This document shows positions 16,761-23,755 of a DNA stretch of 64,000 bases, piece by piece (the stretch's first letter is position 1; each line of letters starts with the position of its first letter). The DNA lies in NCBI RefSeq assembly GCF_030718205.1, contig NZ_JAUZQF010000017.1, forward strand, positions 247,287-311,286, written 5' to 3'. The DNA is from Nonomuraea turcica (lineage in GTDB: Bacteria; Actinomycetota; Actinomycetes; Streptosporangiales; Streptosporangiaceae). A program made the translations under genes and the position numbers. The notes under the pieces are model-generated. The model was not told the DNA's origin. It saw only the letters and a program-made list of their open reading frames with translations, and ran no database searches.

Positions 16761-17684
16761 ATGCGCCGCGTTCTGGCCGTTCTGGCCGCCATGCCGTTGA
16801 TCTTTTTCGCCGCCGCGTGCGGCTCTGAAGAGAGTCCCGCGACCGGCGCTTCCGCCGGGGTGAAGGTCACCGGGAATCTGGGCGCCAAGCCCACGGTGAC
16901 CTTCCCCTCCGGTTCGCCCGCGACCAAGTCGTCGTATGAGGTGATCCAGCCGGGCACCGGCGCCGCGGTCAAGGCCGGCGACAAGCTGATCGTCAACCTC
17001 ACCGTCTTCAACTGGGACGGCAAGGGCAACGCCGTCCAGGGCTCCTCGTACGACACGAAGGCGCCCGAGACGATCCCGGTCAACGAGCAGCTGCCGCAGG
17101 TGCTGCAGGAGGGCTTCACCAAGGTCAAGCACGGCGGTCGGCTGCTGGCCGTGCTGGCCAACGACTCGATCCCGCAACAGCAGCAGCAGACGGCGCCGGC
17201 CGAGCCGACCAAGGTGTTCGTGATCGACGTGGTCGGCGCGCAGCCGGCGGCGCTGAAGGCCGCCACCGGCAAGGAGACCGGCCAGAGCATCGCGGGCGTC
17301 AAGGTCGAGAACCCAGGCGGCGACAAGGCGCCCACGCTGACCACGAAGACCTCCGAGAAGCCGTCGGACAAGCTCGTCGTCAAGACGATCATCGAGGGCA
17401 CCGGGGCGAAGGTGCAGCCCACTCAGACGCTGACCGTGCACTACACGGGCAAGATCTGGGGCACCGACAAGCAGTTCGACTCCAGCTGGGAGCGGGGGGC
17501 GCCGGCCGAGTTCCCGCTCAACGGAGTGATCAAGGGGTGGCAGCAGGGGCTGGCCGGGGTGCCGGTCGGCAGCCGGGTCGTGCTGAGCATCCCGCCGGAC
17601 CTGGGGTACGGCGACCAGGCGCAGCAGAACATTCCCGCGAAGAGCACGCTGGTGTTCGTCGTGGACATCCTCGCCGCCTACTGA
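16761..17684 (+). CDS. FKBP-type peptidyl-prolyl isomerase lipoprotein (two domains)
   Basis: Lipid-anchored folding catalyst, 307 residues. MRRVLAVLAAMPLIFFAAAC is a lipoprotein signal with the Cys at residue 20. The mature part has two FKBP-like units. The first (about 55-165) is degenerate (LTVFNWDGKGNAV, no complete active-site set) and contains a QQQQQ run. The second (about 205-307) is canonical: VHYTGKIW, FDSSW, FPLNGVIKGWQQGLAGVPVGSRVVLSIPP, LGYG, ending VFVVDILAAY. ATG 16761 with AGGGAA upstream is preferred to GTG 16725. A second, similar lipoprotein follows at 18005. FKBPs next to pafA are also found in Streptomyces. Confidence 0.92.
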   Translation: MRRVLAVLAAMPLIFFAAACGSEESPATGASAGVKVTGNLGAKPTVTFPSGSPATKSSYEVIQPGTGAAVKAGDKLIVNLTVFNWDGKGNAVQGSSYDTKAPETIPVNEQLPQVLQEGFTKVKHGGRLLAVLANDSIPQQQQQTAPAEPTKVFVIDVVGAQPAALKAATGKETGQSIAGVKVENPGGDKAPTLTTKTSEKPSDKLVVKTIIEGTGAKVQPTQTLTVHYTGKIWGTDKQFDSSWERGAPAEFPLNGVIKGWQQGLAGVPVGSRVVLSIPPDLGYGDQAQQNIPAKSTLVFVVDILAAY

Positions 17685-18004
17685 CCCGATTCGATGGGCG
17701 GCCACGGCAGGGTGTGCGTTGCCCGCGCACTCTGCCCGGATCGCCGGGCCTCAGGTCGGCGCCGCGTCTGCCGGCGGCTCGGCGTCCGGGCGAGGGTGTG
17801 AGGCACGCGCCGAGAGCCGTCCTGCGCGGCGGGCGCTCATCGGGCACTGCGGCGGGCTGTGCGGCATTGTGGGGCATGAGGGGACATCGGGGCTCGACCG
17901 GTATGGGGATATTTCCGGGCTTGCTGACGTGTGATCTGGCGTCGCGGTAGCATCGCCAGGCCCGGCGGCGCAGCGTCGGCGGGCCGTTTCGCGTGGGAGG
18001 ACCG
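17685..18004. other. 320-base gap between the FKBP genes, nothing supported
   Basis: GC-rich, with open frames of both strands that lack ribosome sites and coding character. The last 90 bases are AT-richer and contain TAGCAT at 17948-17953, a possible -10 box, 51 bases before the second FKBP gene. No gene or clear hairpin seen. Confidence 0.5.
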
Positions 18005-18904
18005 ATGCTCCGCCGTGCCGTCGCCCCGCTCCTGCCGGCGCTCCTGCTGGCGGCCGGCTGCACGGGCGCGCCGGCGGGGAGCCTGGAGCTGAAGGTGGGC
18101 GGCGCGTTCGGCGCCAGGCCCACGATCGCCTTCCCCGACGGCAGGCCGGCGGCCGGGCTGCAGGTGGACGAGCTGGCCACCGGCAAGGGCGCGCGGCTCG
18201 AGCCGGACGACGTGGCGATCGTCGCCTACACCGCGCACGTGTGGGACGGCGGCCAGAACCGCCTGGTCGACTCCAGCTTCAACCGCGGAGCCCCGGCGGC
18301 CTTCCCCGTGGGGCGGCTGCTGCCGGGCCTGGACCAGGCGTTGCAGGGCCGCACGGTCGGCAGCCGGGTGATCGCGGCGATCCCGCCCGAGCAGGGCTTC
18401 GGCCCCAACCCGCCGAGCGGCGTGCAGCCGGCCGAGGAGCTGTTCTACGTCGTCGACATCCTCGGCGCCCACCCCAAGGGCGCCTCGATCGACGGCCGCG
18501 GCGGCACGCTGGCAGGCGTGCGTGTCACCGGCGGCGCACGCCCGAAGCTGACGGTGCCCGCGACGGCGCCGCCTGCGCGGTTCGCCGCCAAGGTGCTCGA
18601 GCGCGGCGCCGGGCGCAGGACACAGGCCGGGCAGCTCGTGGTCGTCCAGTACACGGGCGCGGTCTGGAGCGGCCGCCGGATCTTCGACACGACCTGGACG
18701 ACGGGGCAGCCGAAGGCGTTCAGGATCGGCGACGGCACCGTGATCAAGGCCTGGGACCGGGCGCTGGCAGGCGTCCCGGCCGGCAGTCGCGTCCTGATGA
18801 TCGTCCCGCCCGCGTACGGGTACGGCGCCCCGGGTCACCCCGCGTACGGGATCAAGGGCTCCGACACGCTCGTCTTCGTGGTGGACGTCCTGGCGGCGTA
18901 CTGA
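18005..18904 (+). CDS. Second FKBP-type isomerase lipoprotein (two domains)
   Basis: Paralogue of the gene at 16761, 299 residues. MLRRAVAPLLPALLLAAGC is a lipoprotein signal with the Cys at residue 19. The first FKBP-like unit (VAYTAHVWDGG, VDSSFNRG, PGLDQALQGRTVGSRV) is better preserved than in its neighbour. The second reads VQYTGAVWSG, FDTTW, IKAWDRALAGVPAGSRVLMIVPPAYGYG, ending VFVVDVLAAY. GGGAGG lies just before ATG 18005. The shared domain order and matching C-terminal end show a tandem duplication. Likely acts outside the membrane on secreted proteins; it is not expected to be part of the proteasome. Confidence 0.92.
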   Translation: MLRRAVAPLLPALLLAAGCTGAPAGSLELKVGGAFGARPTIAFPDGRPAAGLQVDELATGKGARLEPDDVAIVAYTAHVWDGGQNRLVDSSFNRGAPAAFPVGRLLPGLDQALQGRTVGSRVIAAIPPEQGFGPNPPSGVQPAEELFYVVDILGAHPKGASIDGRGGTLAGVRVTGGARPKLTVPATAPPARFAAKVLERGAGRRTQAGQLVVVQYTGAVWSGRRIFDTTWTTGQPKAFRIGDGTVIKAWDRALAGVPAGSRVLMIVPPAYGYGAPGHPAYGIKGSDTLVFVVDVLAAY

Positions 18905-18938
18905 CGGCGAAAGAGACGCGGAGAAATAGACTCCGCGT

Positions 18939-19583
18939 GTGAGTACCGACGACCTCGAGGCGCTGGCCTTGCTGCACGACCCCGTACGCCGCAGCCTCTA
19001 CGACGCCGTCACCGCCGGCGGCGGCGACGTGGGCAGGGGAGAGGCGGCCGAGGCGGCGGGCGTGTCCAGGACGCTGGCCGGGCACCACCTGGACAGGCTC
19101 GTCGAGGCGGGCCTGCTGGAGAGCGGGTTCCGGCAGCAGGAGAAGAAGGGCCCGGGCAGCGGCCGTCCCGCCAAGGTCTACCGCAGGGCCAGGGGCGAGC
19201 GGTCGGTGAGCCTGCCGCCGCGCGACTACGCCGCCCTCGCCTCGGTGCTGGCCGGCGTGGTGGACCTCCTCGGGGCCGAGGAGCAGGCCGAGGAGGCGGC
19301 GCGGCGCGCGGGCGAGCGCATGGCCGGCCGGCACACCGGGCAGCCGGTCGAGCGGGTGCTGGGGGAGCGCGGCTACGAGCCGTACGAGGAGGCCGGGGTG
19401 GTGCGGTTGCGCAACTGCCCGTTCCACGCCTTGTCCGAGGAGCAGCCGCTGCTGGTGTGCTCCATGAACCTGGCCCTGTGCCAGGGGCTGCTCCAGGGGC
19501 TCGGCGACGACCCGGCCAGGGCGAGGCTGGATCCGCGGCCGGGGGAGTGTTGCGTCGTCCTTTCTAAAACAAATATAGATTGA
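18939..19583 (+). CDS. ArsR/SufR-like winged-helix regulator with Fe-S-type cysteines
   Basis: Transcription regulator of 214 residues. The N-terminal winged helix reads HDPVRRSLYDAV, GEAAEAAGVSRTLAGHHLDRLVEAGLL, then GRPAKVYRR. The C-terminal half has RNCPFH (Cys160), VCSMNLALC (Cys174, Cys181) and a final Cys-Cys pair (204/205). This cysteine layout is known from SufR-like sensors that bind an iron-sulfur cluster. GTG 18939 has no ribosome site. TAGACT at 18926-18931 suggests leaderless transcription. The last codons (AAA ACA AAT ATA GAT) are AT-rich and foreign to local codon use, and overlap a possible operator. The DUF3291 gene follows 33 bases later and is the natural target. Confidence 0.87.
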   Translation: MSTDDLEALALLHDPVRRSLYDAVTAGGGDVGRGEAAEAAGVSRTLAGHHLDRLVEAGLLESGFRQQEKKGPGSGRPAKVYRRARGERSVSLPPRDYAALASVLAGVVDLLGAEEQAEEAARRAGERMAGRHTGQPVERVLGERGYEPYEEAGVVRLRNCPFHALSEEQPLLVCSMNLALCQGLLQGLGDDPARARLDPRPGECCVVLSKTNID

Positions 19584-19591
19584 CATAGAAG
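19557..19591. promoter_or_regulatory. AT-rich inverted repeat upstream of the DUF3291 gene
   Basis: TTCTA (19562-19566) and TAGAA (19586-19590) are inverted, with a second TCTA/TAGA pair nested at 19563-19579. The patch spans the last codons of the regulator gene. Candidate binding site of that regulator, by position. Confidence 0.35.
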
Positions 19592-19616
19592 GGGAAGAGG
19601 TGGTGTGCTGAGCGCC

Positions 19617-20096
19617 ATGCATCTCGCAGAGCTGAACATCGCCCATTTGCGCGCGCCCATCGACTCCGCCGAGCTCGCCGAGTTCGTCGCCCTGCTCGAA
19701 CCCATCAACGCCATCGCCGACGAGGCCCCCGGGTTCGTGTGGCGGCTGAAGGAGAGCGAGAGCGACCCCACCGCCACCGTCGTGCACGACTACGGCGACT
19801 ACCTACTGGTCAACTTCTCGGTGTGGGAGTCGCTCGACACGCTGTGGAACTACGTCTACCGCAGCGCCCACCTGGGCGTGCTGCGCCGCCGCAGGGAGTG
19901 GTTCCTGCGCATGGCGGAGCCGTACATGGTGATGTGGTGGGTCCCGGAAGGGCACATCCCGTCGCTGGCCGAGGGGATGGCGCGGCTGGAACGCCTCAAG
20001 GCGGAGGGCCCCAGCCCCGAGGCGTTCACGTTCAAGGACGCCTACGACAGCAGCGAGGCCGCCAGCCTGCCCGCCGCCGCCGAGGCCAGGAAGTAG
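19617..20096 (+). CDS. DUF3291 family protein
   Basis: Small cytoplasmic protein of about 159 residues resembling DUF3291, a ferredoxin-like alpha/beta barrel group distantly related to antibiotic-biosynthesis monooxygenases. Function is not established. MHLAELNIAHLRAP, EAPGFVWRLKE, LVNFSVWESLDTLWNYVYRSAH and LRRRREWF are the conserved blocks. ATG 19617 gives the usual N-terminus; GTG 19605, nearer to GAAGAGG, is an alternative adding four residues. The 3' end overlaps the convergent DUF3866 gene by 55 bases, which is unusually long. It probably answers to the Fe-S-type regulator upstream. Confidence 0.85.
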   Translation: MHLAELNIAHLRAPIDSAELAEFVALLEPINAIADEAPGFVWRLKESESDPTATVVHDYGDYLLVNFSVWESLDTLWNYVYRSAHLGVLRRRREWFLRMAEPYMVMWWVPEGHIPSLAEGMARLERLKAEGPSPEAFTFKDAYDSSEAASLPAAAEARK

Positions 20097-21109
20097 GCCA
20101 GGTCCTCCTCCAGCCCCCGGCCCATCGTCGACAGCTTGACCGGCGAGCCGCGCAGCGCCTCGTGCAGGCCGTCCACCGGCACCGGCACCAGACGGTGCCG
20201 GACGGCCAGCAGCTCGGCCTGGTCCCTGACCCGCTCGCCGAACTCGCCGGGCAGCTCCGGCACCGGCACGTCCGCCGGACTCAGCGCCACCCGGCCGTAG
20301 GCGGTCAGCGAGTGGTGCGAGACGCCGTAGTGGCGCTCGCGCAGGTCGCCCTCGCTGACCCGCAGCGCCGCCACCGGCCGTCCCCGCAGCACCCCGGCCG
20401 CGTTGACCGCCTCGCCCGCCGCCACGCCTGAGAAGCCCCACTTGGTGCCCGTGCCCAGGTTGCCCGGGCCCTGGGTGACGATCGCGACGTCGGCCTCCAG
20501 CACGTGCCTGGCCGCCAGCAGGCCCGTGTGCACGGTGACCGCCTCCACTTCGCCGCCGAACGCCTGCCCGACCGTCACCACGCCCGCCAGCCAGCCGGCT
20601 TCCCGCAGCCGCGCCGCGGCCATCGAGAACCACACCGGCAGCGCGCCGCCGTCCTGCATCACGTACGCCACCCGCGTGCCGGGCGCGGACTCGTACAGAC
20701 CGCACAGGATCGGAGCGAGCGCCGAGTGCAGGTCGGCCACCACGACCGGCATCCCGTCCAGCGCGTCTGCCTCGCGCAACTTGTCGTGATGGGGGGAATC
20801 CTGCTCGTCCGCGCCCAGCACTGTGGCCTGCAGCGGCGTGTACCGGGCCTTCACCAGGTGCCCGGGCCCCTCAGGATCTTGCGGCAAACGGTTCGGGAGG
20901 GCCACCACCATGGCGTAACCTCCCGTACCGAGACCCATCGCGAGCGCGGTCGTGTTGAGCAGCACCTCGTCGCCGGGTTCCGGGCGGCCCACCAACGGCG
21001 GGTACGCGAGCGCCCGGCACTCCCCCTCGGGGACGGCGACGTCCAGCTCCACCGCTCCCGGCCACTCGCGTCGGATCCGTACGACCTCGCCCTTGCGCCA
21101 TCTGATCAC
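20042..21109 (-). CDS. DUF3866 family protein
   Basis: Protein of 355 residues matching, as far as I recall, the actinobacterial DUF3866 group, whose biochemistry is unknown. No signal peptide or membrane helix. The N-terminal part (VVRIRREWPGAVELDV) looks like a beta barrel. The middle has Gly-rich nucleotide-fold-like segments: VVADLHSALAPIL, GTRVAYVMQDGGALPVW and IVTQGPGNLGTGTKWGFSG. GTG 21109 starts it, divergent from pafB. It overlaps DUF3291 by 55 bases at the 3' end. Its position beside pafBC suggests a conserved neighbourhood gene, but I cannot assign a reaction. Confidence 0.85.
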   Translation of the reverse strand: MIRWRKGEVVRIRREWPGAVELDVAVPEGECRALAYPPLVGRPEPGDEVLLNTTALAMGLGTGGYAMVVALPNRLPQDPEGPGHLVKARYTPLQATVLGADEQDSPHHDKLREADALDGMPVVVADLHSALAPILCGLYESAPGTRVAYVMQDGGALPVWFSMAAARLREAGWLAGVVTVGQAFGGEVEAVTVHTGLLAARHVLEADVAIVTQGPGNLGTGTKWGFSGVAAGEAVNAAGVLRGRPVAALRVSEGDLRERHYGVSHHSLTAYGRVALSPADVPVPELPGEFGERVRDQAELLAVRHRLVPVPVDGLHEALRGSPVKLSTMGRGLEEDLAYFLASAAAGRLAASLLS

Positions 21110-21146
21110 GGGGGCAGGGTAGCGTCATGAAGGAGGAGTGAGGCAG

Positions 21147-22097
21147 ATGTCGCGCCGGAAAACGGAACGGTTGCTCAATCTGGTGATCTGCCTGCTCGCC
21201 ACCCGGCGCCCGCTGTCGGCCGAGCAGATCCGTCAGGCCGTGCCCGGCTACGACCGGGACGGCGACGAGGCGTTCCAGCGCATGTTCGAGCGGGACAAGA
21301 ACGAGTTGCGCGAGCTCGGCATCCCCATCGACGTGGTGCGCGACCCGTGGGAGGACGAGCCGGGCTACCGGATCGAGCGGCAGTCCTACGAGCTGCCCGA
21401 GATCACCCTGGAGCCCGACGAGGCCGCCGTGCTGGGGCTGGCGGCGCAGGTGTGGCAGCGCGCGAGCCTGGCCGAGGCGGCCTCAGGGGCGCTGCTGAAG
21501 CTGCGCGCCGGCGGCGTGGCCACCGACCAGCCCGTCGGTACCGGGGCCCTGGAGTTGCGCGTCGACACCCGCGACCCGGCCTTCCCCGCGCTGTGGGACG
21601 CCGTACGCGACCAGCGGGTCGTACGCTTCGACTACCGCGGCGCCGGCAGCGAGAGCGTGCGCAGCCGCACCGTGGAGCCGTGGGGCGTGGTCAGCCGCCG
21701 CGGCAAGTGGTATCTGGCGGGCTTCGACCGCGACCGGCAGGCGCCGCGCGCCTTCCGGCTCAGCCGCATCACCGGGCAGGTCGCCGCGCTCGGCAAGGCG
21801 GGCGCCGTGCAGGTGCCTGAGGGCGTCGACCTGCGGGCCATGGTCGGCTTCCCCGACGAGCCCATGGACGAGCGGGTCGCCGTCGTCCGCGTGCGCCAGG
21901 GGGCGTGCGAGGGGCTGCGGCAGCTGGCCAGGGCCGTGCATCCGGGCATCGACGGGTGGGACGAGGCCGAGCTGGCCTTCTCCGACCCCGAACGGCTGGC
22001 CGGGTGGATGGCCAGCCTCGGCGCCGACGTCGAGGTCGTCGAGCCGCCGGACGCCCGCGAGGCCGTCATCCGCAGACTGAAGGGGGCTATGGCGTGA
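21147..22097 (+). CDS. pafB: WYL-domain transcriptional activator PafB
   Basis: DNA-binding subunit of PafBC, the RecA/LexA-independent DNA-damage activator known from mycobacteria. The product is 316 residues. It has an N-terminal winged helix (RKTERLLNLVICLLATRRPLSAEQIRQAV, then RDKNELRELGIPI). The WYL domain (about 150-225) reads VRFDYRG, TVEPWGVVSRRGKWYLAGFDR, AFRLSRI. A WCX-type C-terminus follows. ATG 21147 is set by AAGGAGG ten bases upstream; GTG 21138 is too close to that site. The stop codon overlaps the GTG of a micro-ORF that begins a translationally linked chain to pafC. Confidence 0.94.
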   Translation: MSRRKTERLLNLVICLLATRRPLSAEQIRQAVPGYDRDGDEAFQRMFERDKNELRELGIPIDVVRDPWEDEPGYRIERQSYELPEITLEPDEAAVLGLAAQVWQRASLAEAASGALLKLRAGGVATDQPVGTGALELRVDTRDPAFPALWDAVRDQRVVRFDYRGAGSESVRSRTVEPWGVVSRRGKWYLAGFDRDRQAPRAFRLSRITGQVAALGKAGAVQVPEGVDLRAMVGFPDEPMDERVAVVRVRQGACEGLRQLARAVHPGIDGWDEAELAFSDPERLAGWMASLGADVEVVEPPDAREAVIRRLKGAMA

Positions 22098-22168
22098 GCG
22101 AGCGGAGCGGGCGAACAATCAGACGCAGCAGTGGCCCACTCATGCGGCCGACGAAGGAGGGCACGTGA
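22094..22168 (+). CDS. Micro-ORF 1 between pafB and pafC
   Basis: GTG 22094 overlaps the pafB stop (GTGA). The 24-residue product ends TIRRSSGPLMRPTKEGT and stops inside the start of micro-ORF 2 (ACGTGA). It arises from the first copy of a 62-bp tandem repeat. Whether a peptide accumulates is unknown; its role may be to carry ribosomes from pafB to pafC. Function inferred from the layout only. Confidence 0.45.
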   Translation: MSERSGRTIRRSSGPLMRPTKEGT

Positions 22169-22225
22169 GCGGGCGAACAATCAGACGCAGCAGTGGCCCA
22201 CTCATGCGACCGACGAAGGAGGGCG
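22105..22225 (+). repeat. 62-bp tandem direct duplication ahead of pafC
   Basis: 22105-22163 and 22167-22225 are nearly identical: two mismatches in about 59 bases, period 62. Each copy ends with AAGGAGG and a start codon, GTGAGCGGG after the first and ATGAGTGGG (pafC) after the second. The duplication therefore included the pafC ribosome site and start. Confidence 0.95.
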
Positions 22226-22230
22226 CATGA
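22165..22230 (+). CDS. Micro-ORF 2 between pafB and pafC
   Basis: GTG 22165 has its own AAGGAGG (22154-22160). The 21-residue product shares TIRRSSGPLMRPTKEG with micro-ORF 1 and stops in the ATGA overlap with pafC. The 62-base period is not a multiple of three, so each copy is read in a different frame and both end exactly on the next start. Expression is inferred, not shown. Confidence 0.45.
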   Translation: MSGRTIRRSSGPLMRPTKEGA

Positions 22231-23198
22231 GTGGGTCGGCGGATCGGCTGCCGAGGTTGCTGGCGCTGGTGCCCTACCTGATGTCCCACCCAGGGGCGCA
22301 GGTCGGCGAGGTGGCCGCGGTGTTCGGGCTGAGCGAGAAGCAGCTCATCGACGACCTGCAGCTCGTGTGGATGTGCGGGCTGCCCGGCCACACCCCCGGT
22401 GACCTGATCGACGTGTCCTGGGACGGCGGCGAGATCATCATCGACAACGCCGATACCATCGCCAGGCCGCTGCGGCTCGGCATCGACGAGGCCAGCGCCC
22501 TGCTGGTCGCGCTGCGCATGCTGGCCGCCACCCCGGAGCTGGCCGAGGTGCAGGCCGGCAGCGACGCGCTGCCCCGGGTGATGGCCAAGCTGGAGCGGGC
22601 CGCGGGCGAGGGCGCCGCCACCGTCAGCAGCCAGGTCGCCGTCGACGTCGACGCCACCCCCGACGCGCTGCCGCGCGTGCGCGAAGGACTCAAACGGGGC
22701 CGCAGGCTGTCACTGCGCTACTACGTGCCCGGCCGCGACGAGGTGACGCCGCGCGAGGTCGACCCCACCCGGGTCGTGGTCGTCGACGGCCGCGCCTACC
22801 TCGAGGGCTGGTGCTACCGGGCCGAGGCGATGCGGCTGTTCAGGCTCGACCGGATGCTCGGCGTGGACGTGCTCGACGTGCCCGCCGACCCTCCGGAGGA
22901 GGCCGAGCCGATCGACGTCACCCAGGGCGTCTTCCGGCCCTCGCCGACCGACGAGCTGGTCGAGCTGGAGGTCAGCGCCGCCGGGCGCTGGGTGGCCGAG
23001 TACTACCCGTGTGAGCAGGTCACCGAGCTGGGCGAGGGGCGGCTGCGGGTGGCGTTGCGGGCCCGCGACGAGGACTGGATACTCAAGCTGGCGCTGCGGC
23101 TGGGCGACACCGGCAGAGTCGTCTCCCCGCCGCGGATGGCCGAGACCGTGCACCGGGAGGCCGAGCGCGCCCTGGCCCTGTACGCTCACCGGTCATGA
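22227..23198 (+). CDS. pafC: WYL-domain transcriptional activator PafC
   Basis: Partner of PafB in the DNA-damage activator, 323 residues. The N-terminal winged helix begins ADRLPRLLALVPYLMSHPG, with EVAAVFGLSEKQLIDDLQLVWMCGLPG following. The WYL domain (about 150-225) reads LSLRYYVPGRDE, REVDPTRVVVVDGRAYLEGWCYR, MRLFRLDRM. ATG 22227 is fixed by AAGGAGG at 22216-22222, and the open frame upstream belongs to the repeat. The stop overlaps the next small gene (ATGA). Together with pafB it lies downstream of pafA, although the ligase does not need PafBC. Confidence 0.94.
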   Translation: MSGSADRLPRLLALVPYLMSHPGAQVGEVAAVFGLSEKQLIDDLQLVWMCGLPGHTPGDLIDVSWDGGEIIIDNADTIARPLRLGIDEASALLVALRMLAATPELAEVQAGSDALPRVMAKLERAAGEGAATVSSQVAVDVDATPDALPRVREGLKRGRRLSLRYYVPGRDEVTPREVDPTRVVVVDGRAYLEGWCYRAEAMRLFRLDRMLGVDVLDVPADPPEEAEPIDVTQGVFRPSPTDELVELEVSAAGRWVAEYYPCEQVTELGEGRLRVALRARDEDWILKLALRLGDTGRVVSPPRMAETVHREAERALALYAHRS

Positions 23199-23350
23199 CG
23201 TGGATCTTCTTGACCGGCGGGCTCGTCCTGGCCGGGCTGGCAGTCCTCGCGGCCGCGGCTGCCCGCGTCGTGGCCGCGGCACGAGGGTTGAACAGGGAAA
23301 TCGCTCAAATTCACGAGCAATTCAGGCTGAAAGAGGACCTCAAGGGATGA
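23195..23350 (+). CDS. Single-helix membrane micro-protein coupled to pafC
   Basis: A 51-codon gene whose ATG overlaps the pafC stop (ATGA). The product begins MTWIFLTGGLVLAGLAVLAA and has one hydrophobic helix (about residues 3-27). A basic, amphipathic tail (RVVAAARGLNREIAQIHEQF) follows, ending LKEDLKG. No family recognised. Its place between pafC and tatA and the perfect coupling argue that it is real. It could be an accessory of the Tat translocase next door or a membrane tether, but nothing in the sequence decides this. Confidence 0.7.
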   Translation: MTWIFLTGGLVLAGLAVLAAAAARVVAAARGLNREIAQIHEQFRLKEDLKG

Positions 23351-23417
23351 GGCAGAGCCGCTGGCAGCGTACGATCGGGGGGAAGTACAGCACCGCTCTC
23401 ACCATGAAGGACGTCAC

Positions 23418-23729
23418 ATGAACTTGGGAGCTCCAGAGATCATCCTGATCCTGGTGGCGTTGGTCCTGCTCTTCGGGGCCAAGAAGCTGCCGGACCTCGC
23501 CCGTGGCGTCGGCCGGTCCCTGCGCATCTTCAAGGCGGAGACCAGCAAGATGACCGAGGATGACGACAAGCCGACGGTCGTGCAGGCCACGCCCGAGCCC
23601 CAGCAGGCGCCCGTGCCCCCGCAGCAGATCCCGGCCGCGCCGGTGATCTCCCCCGAGGAGCAGGCCCGCCGGCTCGAGGAGGAGGCCGCGCGCCTGCGTG
23701 CCGGCGCTCAGGCAGACAAGCGTCCCTGA
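23418..23729 (+). CDS. tatA: Sec-independent translocase pore subunit TatA
   Basis: Forms the size-variable pore for folded twin-arginine substrates. The product is 103 residues. The short N-terminal helix (LGAPEIILILVALVLLF) is followed by the conserved FGAKKLPDLARGVG hinge and amphipathic helix (SLRIFKAETSKM). The long C-terminal tail (about 50-103) is acidic, Pro/Gln-rich and disordered. ATG 23418 is preceded by AAGGACGTCAC. tatC follows after 26 bases. No tatB-like gene is seen in the window. Confidence 0.95.
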   Translation: MNLGAPEIILILVALVLLFGAKKLPDLARGVGRSLRIFKAETSKMTEDDDKPTVVQATPEPQQAPVPPQQIPAAPVISPEEQARRLEEEAARLRAGAQADKRP

Positions 23730-23755
23730 CCACCCCTCGTCCCCAGGACTGCTGA

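Noticed and set aside
22105..22225. Two repeats considered as a CRISPR array or a phage attachment site
   Set aside because: Only two direct, adjacent copies with no spacers, and each contains the pafC ribosome site and start codon. It is a simple tandem duplication.
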